Of a stretch of 64,000 bases of DNA, positions 35,810 to 49,060 are shown piece by piece. Position numbers and translations under genes: made by a program. The DNA lies in the NCBI GenBank assembly GCA_039720395.1, contig CM077824.1:16744046-16808045 (forward strand), written 5' to 3'. Source of the stretch: Liquidambar formosana (taxonomy: Eukaryota; Streptophyta; Magnoliopsida; Saxifragales; Altingiaceae). The notes under the pieces are model-generated. The model saw only the letters and a list, made by a program, of their open reading frames with translations. It was not told the DNA's origin and searched no databases. Each line of letters starts with the position of its first letter. Position 1 is the first letter of the stretch.

Positions 35810-38800
35810 ATGGAAGCGAAGACACAGGCTAGGTTTACACTGGGCAAGCAATCGTCGCTTAAGCCGGAGCGCGAGGAGGGTTCGGATGAGGTTGAAGGGT
35901 CGGAAGGGATTGACATTAGGGTTAGGCTAATGTATCTTGCTAATGAGGGTGACTTGGAGGGGATTAAGGAGCTTTTGGATTCAGGGACCAATGTGAATTT
36001 TAGGGACATTGATAGACGCACGGCTTTGCATGTGGCTTCTTGTCAGGGCCGCACAGATGTTGTTCAATTCGTTGCTTGAAAGAGGCGCCGAAGTTGATGC
36101 CAAGGATCGGTGGGGCAGCACGGTAACACCCAAATTTTGAAGTTTTCTTGCCTCTTTTTCTTTGTTTGCTGGGTAGTTTTCTTGGTTCACTTGGTTGTGT
36201 TTTATTTTTTTGTTGATCAATTGTATGAATTCCTATGGATTGAATAATTTATGCCCCGTTTGGATGTACTTGTTCAATATCATTATTTAACATTAAAAAA
36301 AAAAAGAAACAGAAGGAAAATAAGGATGCTAAAGAAACTGGTAAGTTTACTCATTCCACCTGCGGCCTGATGCAGCAATGACAAATTGGAAATTAAGAGG
36401 AAAGTTGAATCCTTTTTATTTTGATTTTAAAGAAGGAATTGTGATAGTCAACTGTTATCCAGTATGCATAGTAGGACTCTAAAAATAAGGGCACAAAAAG
36501 GAAAAGAAAAATTCACATAGAAAAAATAATAAAAAGAAGCCTCTAAAAATCCCCCCCGGGGGGGGGGGGGGGGGTTGAGGCTATGTTTGGCTGCACAGAA
36601 TTTGGAATGGAATTAGAAAGTCCTGCTTTTTTTTATTTATTTTATCAGCAACATTATTAGATGAAAAAGAAAAGGAGATACAACAGGAGGACAAGAAGTC
36701 CACCAAAAATCGTTAAAAACCAACAAAAGAAAAGAAAGACAAACGACAAACAGCCCTCCAATCTGATTTTACTTAAAACAAAAGGAATATTATCAAACTC
36801 CTTTAAGAACGAGCCCAAAAATAACCTGAAAAATGCTCCCTGTCCCATAGGCCAACCAAAGAAGATTCCCTATCCTCGAAGATCCTCGCATTCCGTTTGA
36901 GCCAAATAACCCAAAAGATTGCCATGAACGCACACTTCCAAAGAACGACAGCCTTCTTACTGTTCCCAAGGCCCCCAAAATCAATCTCAAATAACTCCGT
37001 AACACAACCTGGCATCACCCAAAACTCACCACCCCAACTAAAATGTCCACACCATAGCCAATGACACACTTCAAAAATCTTGCTTTTGCCGTGGAATTGT
37101 TTTTTTTTTTTTTCTTCTGGAAGTTGAAGTCAATTCCAAAGCCAATGGTATGCAAAGCAACCAAACAGTTGATTTGGAATTGAAGCCTCCAATTCCATGC
37201 AACCGAACATAGCCTGAGTCAATTCTGTTTTTGATAGCACTCAAATGAGTAATTTTATTTAGCACTTACTTAAAATAAGGTTATCTAATGATTTCAGTAA
37301 ATGCCCTTAATCTAAATTATTTTGGTGAATTTTGCGACGTCTCGATTTTGTAATTGGAGTTACTGTTATTTTCTATGTAAATCACAGTGGACTACTTCAG
37401 TTTATTTTCTATTTTTCTTCTTTAAATCACAAAGAACTGTTCTGTTTTTGTGGGATTGTTAAACACCCTATAACATTTTTAATTCTTTTGCCTTTTTTTT
37501 TTTGGTTTTGGGGGGGGAGGGGGGGGGTTGTGGGGTGGGGCTGGAGTTGGGCAGCTAGGAAGCACGGTCATGTCTTTGGAAAAGCTGTGGCTGTGTTCGA
37601 CACGTGTCGGACACTGGACACGCATACGACACTGCCTCCGATATGTGTCAGACACGGCTGAAATGTGTCCAGAAAATAAATATATTATTTTGATTTCGGA
37701 CACTTACCGGACACTGATCCTGACACCTACAGGACACTTCCTTGACACTTTGTGGACACAGGCTGGAAGAGTTATAGACAGGAAGCTTACATAGAGACAC
37801 TATCCTTGACGGAGGTAAATGTGCCCGGTGTGCCAGAAATCCGAACCAAAACTGTAGTAAAAATAAGAAAATAGGTCGCCGTTGACGGAGGTAGAGAACT
37901 AGCCGATTGCTGACTGCGGCTTGAGAGTCTCTTCTCCCTTCTCTCTCTGCTTCTCTTTCGACTTTTCTCTCTCTTTTTCTGTCTCCTCTCGTCAGTCTCT
38001 GATTCGAAAAGCCCAAAAAAAAAAAAACGTTTCAGGAAGACTGGAAGAGTAAAGCTTCTTTTTTGTTGCTTAACCAAGGCTAGTTGTCTCATAAAGGGAA
38101 AGGAAAGGGTTAACCATAGTCAGTTTGCAAAAATTCAAAAAGTGATATTCTGCAGTTCACAAAGAGGGAAGTGGGTTATACAGCAAGCCTTACGCCTCTT
38201 ATGATGGGCGTAAAAAATTGCACCTCTAAGCCTCCAATGCGATTTTAAAACATTGCATAAATCTGTAGGTATTTTTAATAAAATTAGATATATATATATA
38301 TATAAATAAATTAATTAATAATTTCCGTATCCCTACTGTGTTGTGTCCTAAGTTTTTTAGAAATTGCCGTGTCGAAGTGTCCGTGTCGTGTCGCAACCAT
38401 GTTGTATGTCCATGTCCGTGCTTCATAGTTGGGCAGCTTATATATGGAAGCAAAAATGATTTTCTGATTCATTTTTGGAGAAAGTCCAGAAAGTTTATCA
38501 ATTTGTTTTAATAGGATGGTGTTTGATCATTTGCATGGGCATCTACATTGATTAGATATCTTACATGTGGCATTAACTTATAATTGCGTCACTGTTCTTG
38601 GATTTCTTGCTGAAACCAGATTGAAGAGTTTGGATTTTTTGGAAGTAGATACAATCATTCTTTGTTTGAGTCAGATAGCTGCTTGATGAGCCTTTTAAAA
38701 TTTGTCACATAATTAGGTCATCTAACCATTTACATGCGGATTTATTGCATGCTTTTTGTGGATTAAAGTTGTCATTTTTCTCATAAAGCTATGCAGTATG

Positions 38801-41800
38801 GAATGCCAAAATTGATTCTTTGCCTTTTGAAATTAAATTGTGGAAACTTAAGATGTAGATTTTTACACCTTTTCCTCTGAATATATTTGAAAAGCTTAGT
38901 AAGATACTTATGCCGTGTTATTTTGTAATGCAACTTTACAGCACATGCCTCATGAACTTGCCTCTGATGGCTTGTCGAGCTTGTTACATGCGTTGTGTCC
39001 ATTTATGTTTATGTCATTTGGAACTCACAAATCTTCTTGCTGAAATTTTAAAAACTGCAATACTAATATAAGGTTACATGATCAGCCTCTTGCCGATGCA
39101 ATATATTACAAAAATCATGATGTGATCAAGCTTTTGGAGAAATATGGTGCAATGCCTCCGGTATGTGTTACATGTCATGCCAGATTTGGTGTGTAGTTAG
39201 TTCTAGTCATATTTTAAATCTCAGAGTTTTTGTCATGTTTGTTTCTTTATGATGTTGTCAAATATTCCTTTTAATTTAACTGCCATATCAGATGGCTCCC
39301 ATGCATGTCCAAAATGCCCGTGAAGTCCCAGAATATGAGATTGATCCTAGTGAGCTTGATTTTACTAACAGCGTTGACATAACAAAGGTAACTTATTTTC
39401 CTTTATCCCCTTTGTGTTAATTGAAGTTATCTTTATTATTGTTGTTTATTTATTTATAGAAAATGAGCTGTGCTACATTGAAGATTTTAATAGAATGCAA
39501 TCTAATTGCTGCTAGAATTAATGAATTGATGTGGCTCAAGTGTGAAATAGGATACTGATTATATCATAATATCTATGTCACATGTCTGTTGCTTATTTAT
39601 CATATGAAATATATTGTAGGGAACCTTTCGTATCGCATTATGGCGTGGTATTCAAGTTGCTGTTAAAAAGCTTGGGGAGGAGGTGATCACTGATGAGGAT
39701 AAAGTGTGGGTTGGTCATATATTTGCTGGATTTTACCTATTTCTTAGTGAAATTATTGGTTTTTTATAAAATTAGGAAAAAAAAAAAAAATTCTAGGGCC
39801 TGTTTGGTTTTTTACTTTGATGATTGTTCTCCAAAATGCGTTTTTAGAAAATAGTAAGAAATTTTAAGAACACGTTGTTTTCAGTGGTTTTATGTTTCCC
39901 AAATGGAAAACCAAAACTGAGAACACTTTCTTTTTTATTTTTATTTTTTATTTTTTTATTTTTAAATTCTCTGAAAATGAGCGGTTTTCAGGAAAAATTT
40001 TCAAACAACAATTTCCAAGAACATGTTGCTTAACATGATTCCAAAGTACACAACCAACACATTGCCAAACACGTTCTCAAAGCACACAACCAGACTGGTA
40101 CGTGGATCTTTCTATTGATTGTGGATTTTGCGATGTCTGATTTGTTCTTCAGAAGGGCATTTAGGGACGAGCTAGCATTACTTCAAAAGTTACGCCATCC
40201 AAATGTCATCCAGTTTCTGGGTGCTGTAACACAAAGTAGTCCAATGATGATTGTGACAGAATATTTATCTAAGGTATTTCCTTGTTTTTGGATTAATACA
40301 AAAGTATAAATTTAGCTCTGTGCCTCTGTGACTTCCGAAAATGTTCTGACTTATTGTTCTTAACTCTTTAATGTTTCTTACTATTTTCTTTGGCATCCTC
40401 TGAATTTTGGCTGTGTTATTGCGATAGATCTATTATGTTGCTTTTGGATTTTATTACAGCTTTGAATTTGAGATGTATTGAGAGAGCGATTGGGGAGAAT
40501 GTAGCCACATTTTTATTTATTATTTATGTACCATTAGGATTTTTATTTATTATTTATCAGAATATATACTCCTACAATATATATTATGTATTTGAGGGCA
40601 GGGGGCATAATATATATTGTAGGAGTATGTGATATTCTGATATTTAACCAAAGAAAATATGATTTTAAACGTTGACATTGATGGTCATGAAATCATGTCA
40701 AGGCTGTAAAATTTCGAATGGCAAGGGCTGTTTTGATGTTGACATCCATTTTTTTTCAACTTGGGGACATTTGGCAATGTAATTTCCAAAACAGTCACTG
40801 ATAATTAGTTAAGACTATGAAGTATTTAAAATAAAAGGTATACATAGGGAAGAGTGATCTTTGCTATAGTGGGAAGAAGGTAATGAAGTAATTTTTCACA
40901 AAATTGAAGGATTTAGTTGAAGTTACACTAGTTTTTCACTTTACTTCCTTAAAAAGACTTTTTGAAACAATTATTTTAAAGTTATTCCTTTTAGTGATGC
41001 AGGACAACCTCAAGAACCCTTAAAGAGAAAAAGAAGTAGAGAAAAGAAAAGAAAGAAGCAAAAAGAAGCTGGAAGCCTGGAACCCCTAGGAATTGGCACC
41101 TAGGGGGTTTTGGAGCTGACCCCAAACCTAAAGAAAACACCAATTTTTTAATTCATCCAAAGCTAAAACTTAAAGAGTTATTGGATCCTTTATATAGAGG
41201 CCCCAATTACATCAAATATGGTATTAAAAAAAATAAAAATAAAAAATAAACCCCTAAGTTTAGGAATTTAAAAAATTTATTATTTCAAAAATAAAAATAA
41301 ATAAATATGGTAAACCCTTGGTCTTCAAGTTAATAGGCTGAATTGGACCACCTTGTTGAACCCTATGTCTGATGTCCCCATCATTAAGTTTCTTGTAGTC
41401 ACCTACAAAGAACAAAGGTTGGATCTAAAATTTTTCCTTTAATATTATTATTTATTTAGCAAAAGGAAATGTGGCAGTTTTTGTGTTTTGACTTTTCGTA
41501 CATCTATTTGTTCGATAATGTCATACTCATTATGCAAATATTTAAATGTTTAGAGATGTTTTTAATGATTTCACTACTCAATTTTCATTGATTAAATAGT
41601 TGAAATTGGGAAAATTTGAGAAGTAAATTTCAAGCATTTTAAGAATACATTTAATCTTTATGTCATTCTTTGTTTGGTGCAGGGAGATCTTCGTGCATTC
41701 TTAAAACGAAAGGGTGCATTGAGGCCAACATTGGCTCTGAAATTTTCTCTTGATATCGCAAGGTCTGTTAACTGTTTACTTGCTGAATTTGTTTGTATAT

Positions 41801-42530
41801 TAAGTACCATGCAATGAACAGATGCCCAATCTTGACATGGGAGTGGATGGTTACATGTATAGTTATATTAGTTGGAAATCTCTTGAAGCTTCTCATAGGA
41901 TTTGAAATGAGTATAGAATTTATTAAGAGATTTCTTTTTTCTTTTTTTTTTTTTCAAAATAAGGTTGTATAGTTAGTTGCTGAAATCAAATCATTTGATT
42001 GCCTCAGATTTCTGAATGCTTCATACTAAAGTGCAAGTCAAAATATAGCAAGTTAGTAATCTCGATGATTTGCAGTATTGGAAAGTTGTTCAGTGTGATG
42101 TGAAATGGAACGAGAGAAAAGTATTTTGAATTGCCTTGTCATTTGAGCTGCTACCGGATCAAGTATGGGATCATTTATTGAAGTATTTACCCATATGTTA
42201 TGAAGTACAATTAACTATAGATGTAAGCTAAAGAGATGGCTTATAATTGATGGGAAGTGGAAATGAAGGGACCAACATGGTTTCCTCCCCAAAATGGGAA
42301 AGGAATAGGTTGATTTATTGTTGATAATTAATGAAATGACCCATAAATTAATTATGAGAAATTTGAGATCCTAAAAAAAGAAGTCCAAGTCAATTTTCTT
42401 GCTTTAGAAGACCAGAATTGAAAAAGTAGAAGATTAATTAGTTGCAGTAAGGCTTGATGATAAGGTTTCAAACACCTTTGTAAATTGCATTGGAAACAGA
42501 ATTAGAAAGTAATATATATATATCTATCTA

Positions 42531-42564
<34 letters not shown>

Positions 42565-45500
42565 GGGTACAATTGGAGGGGTTTGAACCCCTAACCCTCC
42601 CTCACCTCTAGGCTGGCCCCAGTGGCTTTGAATGTATCAGGTTATCTGTTTATGGCCTTTGTCTTCCAATTTTGAACAGTAATAATAAATAACCTTGGAA
42701 TCTAGATTCCATCTATTGGGATCGTGCATGGTGTTTGAGTTTATTAATGCATACTGTATGTGCCTTGATTTACTTGGAATTAATATCTCATGTAAAAATA
42801 GTGATTGCAAATCCTTTGTTGTGGAATTTGAACGATCATTATTCTTTGATATTGTACAGGATATCTGAGGAATTATGTGATATTTTCCTCATAGCGATTT
42901 CTTGTTTCAGGGGAATGAATTACTTGCATGAGCATAAACCTGAAGCAATAATTCATCGAGATCTTGAGCCTTCGTATGTTATCATTCCAGTTAACTTGTG
43001 CCCACACCCCCACCCCCCCTTTTTTTTCTTTTTCTTGTATAATTACTGGGCATGTATATTTTCTTAATTATTCATGACTAAGATAACAGAAATATACTGC
43101 GGGATGATTCTGGGCATCTGAAAGTTGCAGACTTTGGAGTCAGCAAGCTGTTGAAAGTTGCAAATACAGTTAAAGAAGATAGGTCTGTGATATGTCATGA
43201 GACTTCTTGTAAGTTTTCTGCTTTATGGAGAAATTTTGTATATTCTATTGTTGCTAAATTTGATATGCTAAATGACGGGCTGTTTGGGAAATCAAAGGAT
43301 GGGCTATCCAATTTGGCCTTTATTGGAAAAGGCAGAATCCAGTTTGGTTACTGCAGTATCCAAAGTGGTAGTTTAAAAGTTAAGTAATGCAAAAAGAGTG
43401 TACCCTGTACACAGTTCTTCTGCAAGGGCTGCTCTGCACATATTAAACTTCCAAACAGACCCTTTAAGATTTGCAAATTTATTGCAATTTAGGCATTAAA
43501 ATCTAATTTTTCCTGATTGTGTTGGTGTAAATACTTCTAGTATACTGGTTAGTCTTATTTTAAAATCTGGAATGTGTGCATGCATATATAGAATTATAGA
43601 TATATGTCATGCCTTGAATGTTGTTGTAGCTTTGATTGGCATGGTTGTCTGAACTGGTGACAATTTGTTTTTGCTGAAGGTTTTTTTGTCTCATTAACAG
43701 GGCGGTATGCAGCTCCAGAGGTTTTTAAGAATGAAGAATATGATACTAAAGTTGATGTTTTTTCATTTGCTTTAATATTACAAGAGGTAATAGTCTCTCT
43801 CTCTCTCTCAAGTTAAAATATATTCTAGTATTCGACAAAGGTTTCACTGTATATGCATCAAGATTCTGAGAAAATTATTCTTCTTTACATCTTTTCTTCT
43901 TCATAACTTACACTTTTTCCATTTTTTTTAATATGCTGGGATGGAACTCTCTCTTTCTCTCACTAATGTGCGTGTCTGTGCGTGCTCTTCCGTGTCTTTT
44001 CTATCATTGTCTATTTTTGTTTTTTGGTTGATGAGGATTTTACATAGGCAGTATTCATTTTAAAAGATGTTTGTTTGTCATTTAATTATACATACATCGC
44101 ATGGAAAGGTTAGTGGTGCGGTTTCTTTCCTGGCGAAGGGGGTGTGGGATTCTTTTGTTCCATCGAAAATGACACTTTTTTTTGGATAGTTGTTAAGGAT
44201 TAGTGTCTTATGGTAGAGAATTTGATGAGTAGAGTATGGATTATGCCCAATAGGTGCATTTTCTGTTAGTTTGAGGAGGAGTTGGTGGCTCCTATTTTTA
44301 TTTATTGCCATCACACTAGAGAGCTTTGGCCTTTCTCTTTGCTTAGCATGGGTTTGGTTGGCGTTTCCTAATTCAGTGAGAGACATTTATGTGGTTGGGT
44401 GGATTAAAAGTGGGGAGAGAACTAAGAAGGTTATTTGGAGAATGATTCCTCTTTTTCTCATGTGGAGTGTGTGGAAGGAAGAAGAGAAAAAATTCTTAGA
44501 AGAGGAGGAGCGTCCCATTGATGAGTTTAAGGTGATCCTTCTTAGGTTGCTTTCTTGTTGGTTTACAGCTTCTAATGTTCTGAATAGAGCTGCTTTTTTG
44601 GATTTCTGTTTTTTGTTTTGTTTTCTTCTATACTTTTGTATACTGTCCTAGGTCTTTATTTTTCTTCTTAATGAATCATTTACTTATCAGAAGAAAAAGG
44701 AAGTTATATGTGGATATAGGGGATATACGCTTTGTTTTTTTGGGCATTTGTTAAACATGCCTTCATTTAAATTTCATTTGAATAACTAAAATACACACAC
44801 ACACACACACACACATATCTTGTGAGTTCATTTTGATTGTTTTTTTTAAGGAAATTTCTTCTTTTGTAAGTTCACTTTTCTTGTTAAATTAATTTTGTCT
44901 CTTATCAGCTTTGCATGAGGTGTACTTCAAAACTCTTACTCACGACTTGTATTCCAATTGTTGGATTAAATTTGATTCAAATGTAGGTTATGCATGCCAT
45001 AAATCGAGTTGATACAAGATTAAGAGATGCTTCATCCATAAATGTCCATAAATGAGTGATTGGTATTGATTAAAAAATGTAATTTTTAGTTCGAATAGCA
45101 ATCAGTCTCGAATCAAATTGATTTTTGGTATGCATCACATACATGAGAAGGTTATCTAATCCAATAGTTGTTTTCGTAAAATACGAGTTGCAGGTAGGAG
45201 TTTTGGAGTCCACCTGATATTAAAAGGACATATATATATATATATAGTCAGAATCTATAGACACAAATTTTTACACATTTTTAGATAACCTGTCTGTGGC
45301 TCATATTTTAAGAAACCCACCATTGGATTAGATAGACTTCAGATGCAGGCCACACAATGCCAAAAATCAAGTTGATCTAAGATTAAGAACTGTTTCATCC
45401 ATAAATGAGAGATTTTCTTTGATTAGAGAGGTATTTTTTTGGATCAAACAGTCTCTGATCAACTTGATTTTTGGCATGCATGACCTATATGGGAAGGTTA

Positions 45501-46579
45501 TCTAATCTAACAAAGGATTTCGCAAAATATGAGTTACAAATATGCTATCAAAAAAATCGTGTAAGAACTCGTGTAGAAAATTGTGTTCATTGATCCTATT
45601 TCTATATATATATATATAAATAGAGCTTTGATCATGTGTGGGATATCTCATATGATCACGGCCAGTCCATGAGTCACACATGCGAGCATGTAAATTCGCG
45701 CGTCATCCACGGACGGCCGTGATCATCCGGTATAGTATGTGATATTCCACACTTAAACAACCCTATATCTATATATATATACAGAGTTGATTATGTGCGG
45801 GATATCCCAGAATCCCGTTCGATCACGGCCATTTGTGAGTGACATGCGTGCTTTCACGTGCCCACGCGTGTCGCTCACTGCTATCGCTCACGGATAGCCG
45901 TGATCGAACGGGATAGGGATATTCGGGATATTCGCTTTCAAAGTGAATTTTTAGTTAGGATGCAAAATTACGAGAAGTAAGTGTGCACTCACAAACATTA
46001 GAAGTTATATAAAACCTGTGGTTTTATGCCGTCAAGCATAGGAATCAAAATTAGTTATTCTATGTTCTTATATATATATATATATATATGTATGTAGTTT
46101 GGGCAGAAGTTACACTTGAGCTATGCGTTTTGTGAACTATGTTGAAAGAAATTTTTGCAAGTAAAACATAAGTTGTACATGGGATCAGTATATCTCAATT
46201 TATTGCCTGATGTGATTGAATGCTCACAAGGATGGTCTGAACTCTGAAGTGACTCAAGAAGAAACACTTGTGTGTGCTGGTTATTCTCCAATACTTGACC
46301 TGTTCAACCTGATCAATTTAGAGTGAATGAACCAAGGATCTTTAGAATGAGCCCTTTTTATCTGTTTTACACGGACTCGCCGCTTTACCTCAGGTACCTG
46401 TGTCGACACGACACGACACGAGTATGGGTATGGGATTCGTGGCAGATACAGCTCTGAATATTCGGACACAGCTGAGTAGAAGAAGAAGAAGAAGAAGAGG
46501 AAGAAAGAAGAGAAGAGAGGGAGAGATTCGACTTGGAAGAAGAAGAAGAAGGAAGTGAGAGAGAGATTCGACTGGAAAC

Positions 46580-46616
<37 letters not shown>

Positions 46617-47745
46617 ATGGTATACATACCTCCTTGCCGGAGGTTGTCGTTGTCGCCGGAGGTTGTGCCGTCGTTGCCGAGAAGCACATCACAATTGTCG
46701 GCGGCTCTTCAGTGGTTGGCGGCTCTTCTTCTAAACAGATCTGAGGGTTTCTAAAAGAGAAACCTATATATATTTTTGTTTTTTAAAAATAAGCCTCTTA
46801 CTTTTTAAATTTCTTAAATGGCCAAAACTTATATTACTATTTCAGCCCCTAAAATTAACTATTCTGACAATACCACATAAAATTAAAATGTTTTCAAATA
46901 TACCCCTCAATTAACTTATATTATTTATATATATACATACACATTCACGTATCCCCGTACCTGTATCCCATTTTTGGATCCTTTTTGGCCGAGTCCCTGT
47001 ATCCTAAATTTAAAAATTTGACAAGTTCGATTCCTAGATACACACTCGCACCCGATACCCACACCTGTACCCATGTAACTTAGCTTTTTATTACAATTTC
47101 AGGAGTTGGTACTGCTCCCCAGTCTCACCAACAATTTCTGTCCAGTACTTGCATTTGAATTTTTTCATCCTGTGGTGCAGATGTGAGAAATAATATATTC
47201 TCTACTGTTGTGTTGTAGATGATTGAAGGTTGTCCACCATTTTCTACCAGGCAAGAAAATGAAGCTGCTAAAGCATACGTCGCAAATGAGCGCCCGCCTT
47301 TTAGAGCTCCAACAAAGTTTTATGGGCATGGTTTAAAGGAGTAAGTCCTCGAAGTCCCATTGATTTTTTTCCATATTATTTTCTTTTCTTCCTACTATTC
47401 GATTTTCCAATAATTGAGATATCTTGTTCTTTTATATGTTGAAGTGTTATCTTTGTGTTTCGCATGGATATCAAGGTCCACTATGTGAAATGTTCTATTG
47501 GCCATCTCTCTCTCCCCCTCCCTCTCCGTGTTTCTCTCTCTTTAGTGTCAAAGATAGGAACCAAATCCCTGACATGAACCCACCCATGCCATGCCAGCAC
47601 CATGTAACTCCATATAATGTACTCACTCTGATCATTACTCAAAAACAGAGGGTTGAGAAGTTGCCAAGTTGTGGTCTTGCAGGATTTTAATCAATTATTC
47701 ATTTGAATGTTGATGAGATAGCTAGGTCACCCATTAGTTGTTTGT

Positions 47746-47776
<31 letters not shown>

Positions 47777-49011
47777 TTGTCCTCTTTACTCAAGCTCTCT
47801 CTATACAAAATTTCTTCTTTGGCTACATCATATAGTAACCTGCAGCTTGGTGCCACATTTTTGCAGTACCATTATCTTTTCCAGGAAAAAAAATGTTTTT
47901 TGAAAATCCACAAAAACCTATGTTTATCCATGCAAAGATTTATGAAGCATAATTTTCTTCCTCAACAAAGCCAAAGGGTTGTTGACAATTTGCTAAATTT
48001 TATTGCACTCAATTTTTTCATCATCAAGCGAACAACATTTTGGAAGAAAACAAAAGTGAGAGAATTAAAAAAAAAAAAATCTTACCAACTATATGACAGG
48101 AGCAAATTTTCTTATGGTGACGTTCAATTTTATCACTCAGCTCAAGCAGCCCCCAAATGTTATGAAGTTGGTTGCACACTTGCGCAGATCCTTGTTTTTT
48201 GAAAAATTTGTCATATGATTTATTTTACAGGTTAATTGAGGAATGCTGGAGCGAGAAGCCCATTCAAAGACCAACGTTCAGGCAAATAATTAATAGGTTG
48301 GAGGACATTAGTAATCAGCTCGGACATAAAAGCCGTTGGAAGGTATAAAATCTGTCTCTTTGTGTGTGCGTGCGTGCTTGTGTTAAATCCTTTTAATTAT
48401 ACATGTTATGATTAGGAAATATAAGCAGCATGAATGGCCTTTCCGTTAAATATGAAATTTATGTAACAACAGAACTAACACGGTTGTCGATTATTGACAT
48501 GGATATGATATTTTCGACATAGGAAACTTTAAACAATGGGAAGTTAGGGAAATTTCGTTTTACTTTTTTAAACTACTTAGTATATAGGGTAAATTACAAG
48601 AAACCCGACTGATGTTTGGCCCTTTTTCATGTAACCCCCCCCTAAAGAAAAAATGGTTGTAGTGTCCCTCCTGATAGCTTACAAATTTAGCAATTAGTGC
48701 CACTGTTAATTGCTGTTCGTGAAATTAACGGTGGTCACATGACATTTTTCGGTCTAATTCCATGAACAACAAACGGTGGCGCTAATTGCTAAATTTGTAA
48801 GCATGTCAGGGGACATTGCAACCATTTTTTCATTATGGGGGTTACTGTGAAAAAGGGCCAAACATTAGAGGGGTTTCTTGTAATTTAACCTAGTAAATAC
48901 TTCACTGAAAGCAATGCTGAAGATAAGAAATTATGGGAGGCAAAAAAAAAGGTCATTACCCAGTTTAGGTCCTGCTAAATTTTGGGGGCAAACAAGAAGA
49001 GAGATGTGTGT

Positions 49012-49060
<49 letters not shown>

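Noticed and set aside
37479..38092. Several overlapping 70-120-codon frames on both strands
   Set aside because: They lie within the GACAC-rich Mutator-like element and its TC-rich interior; no homology and heavy low complexity.
39706..40152. Alternative donor for ILK5 exon 4 further right (GTTGG, about 39710)
   Set aside because: Only the donor at 39706 gives the conserved DKVRAFRDEL join in frame with exon 5.
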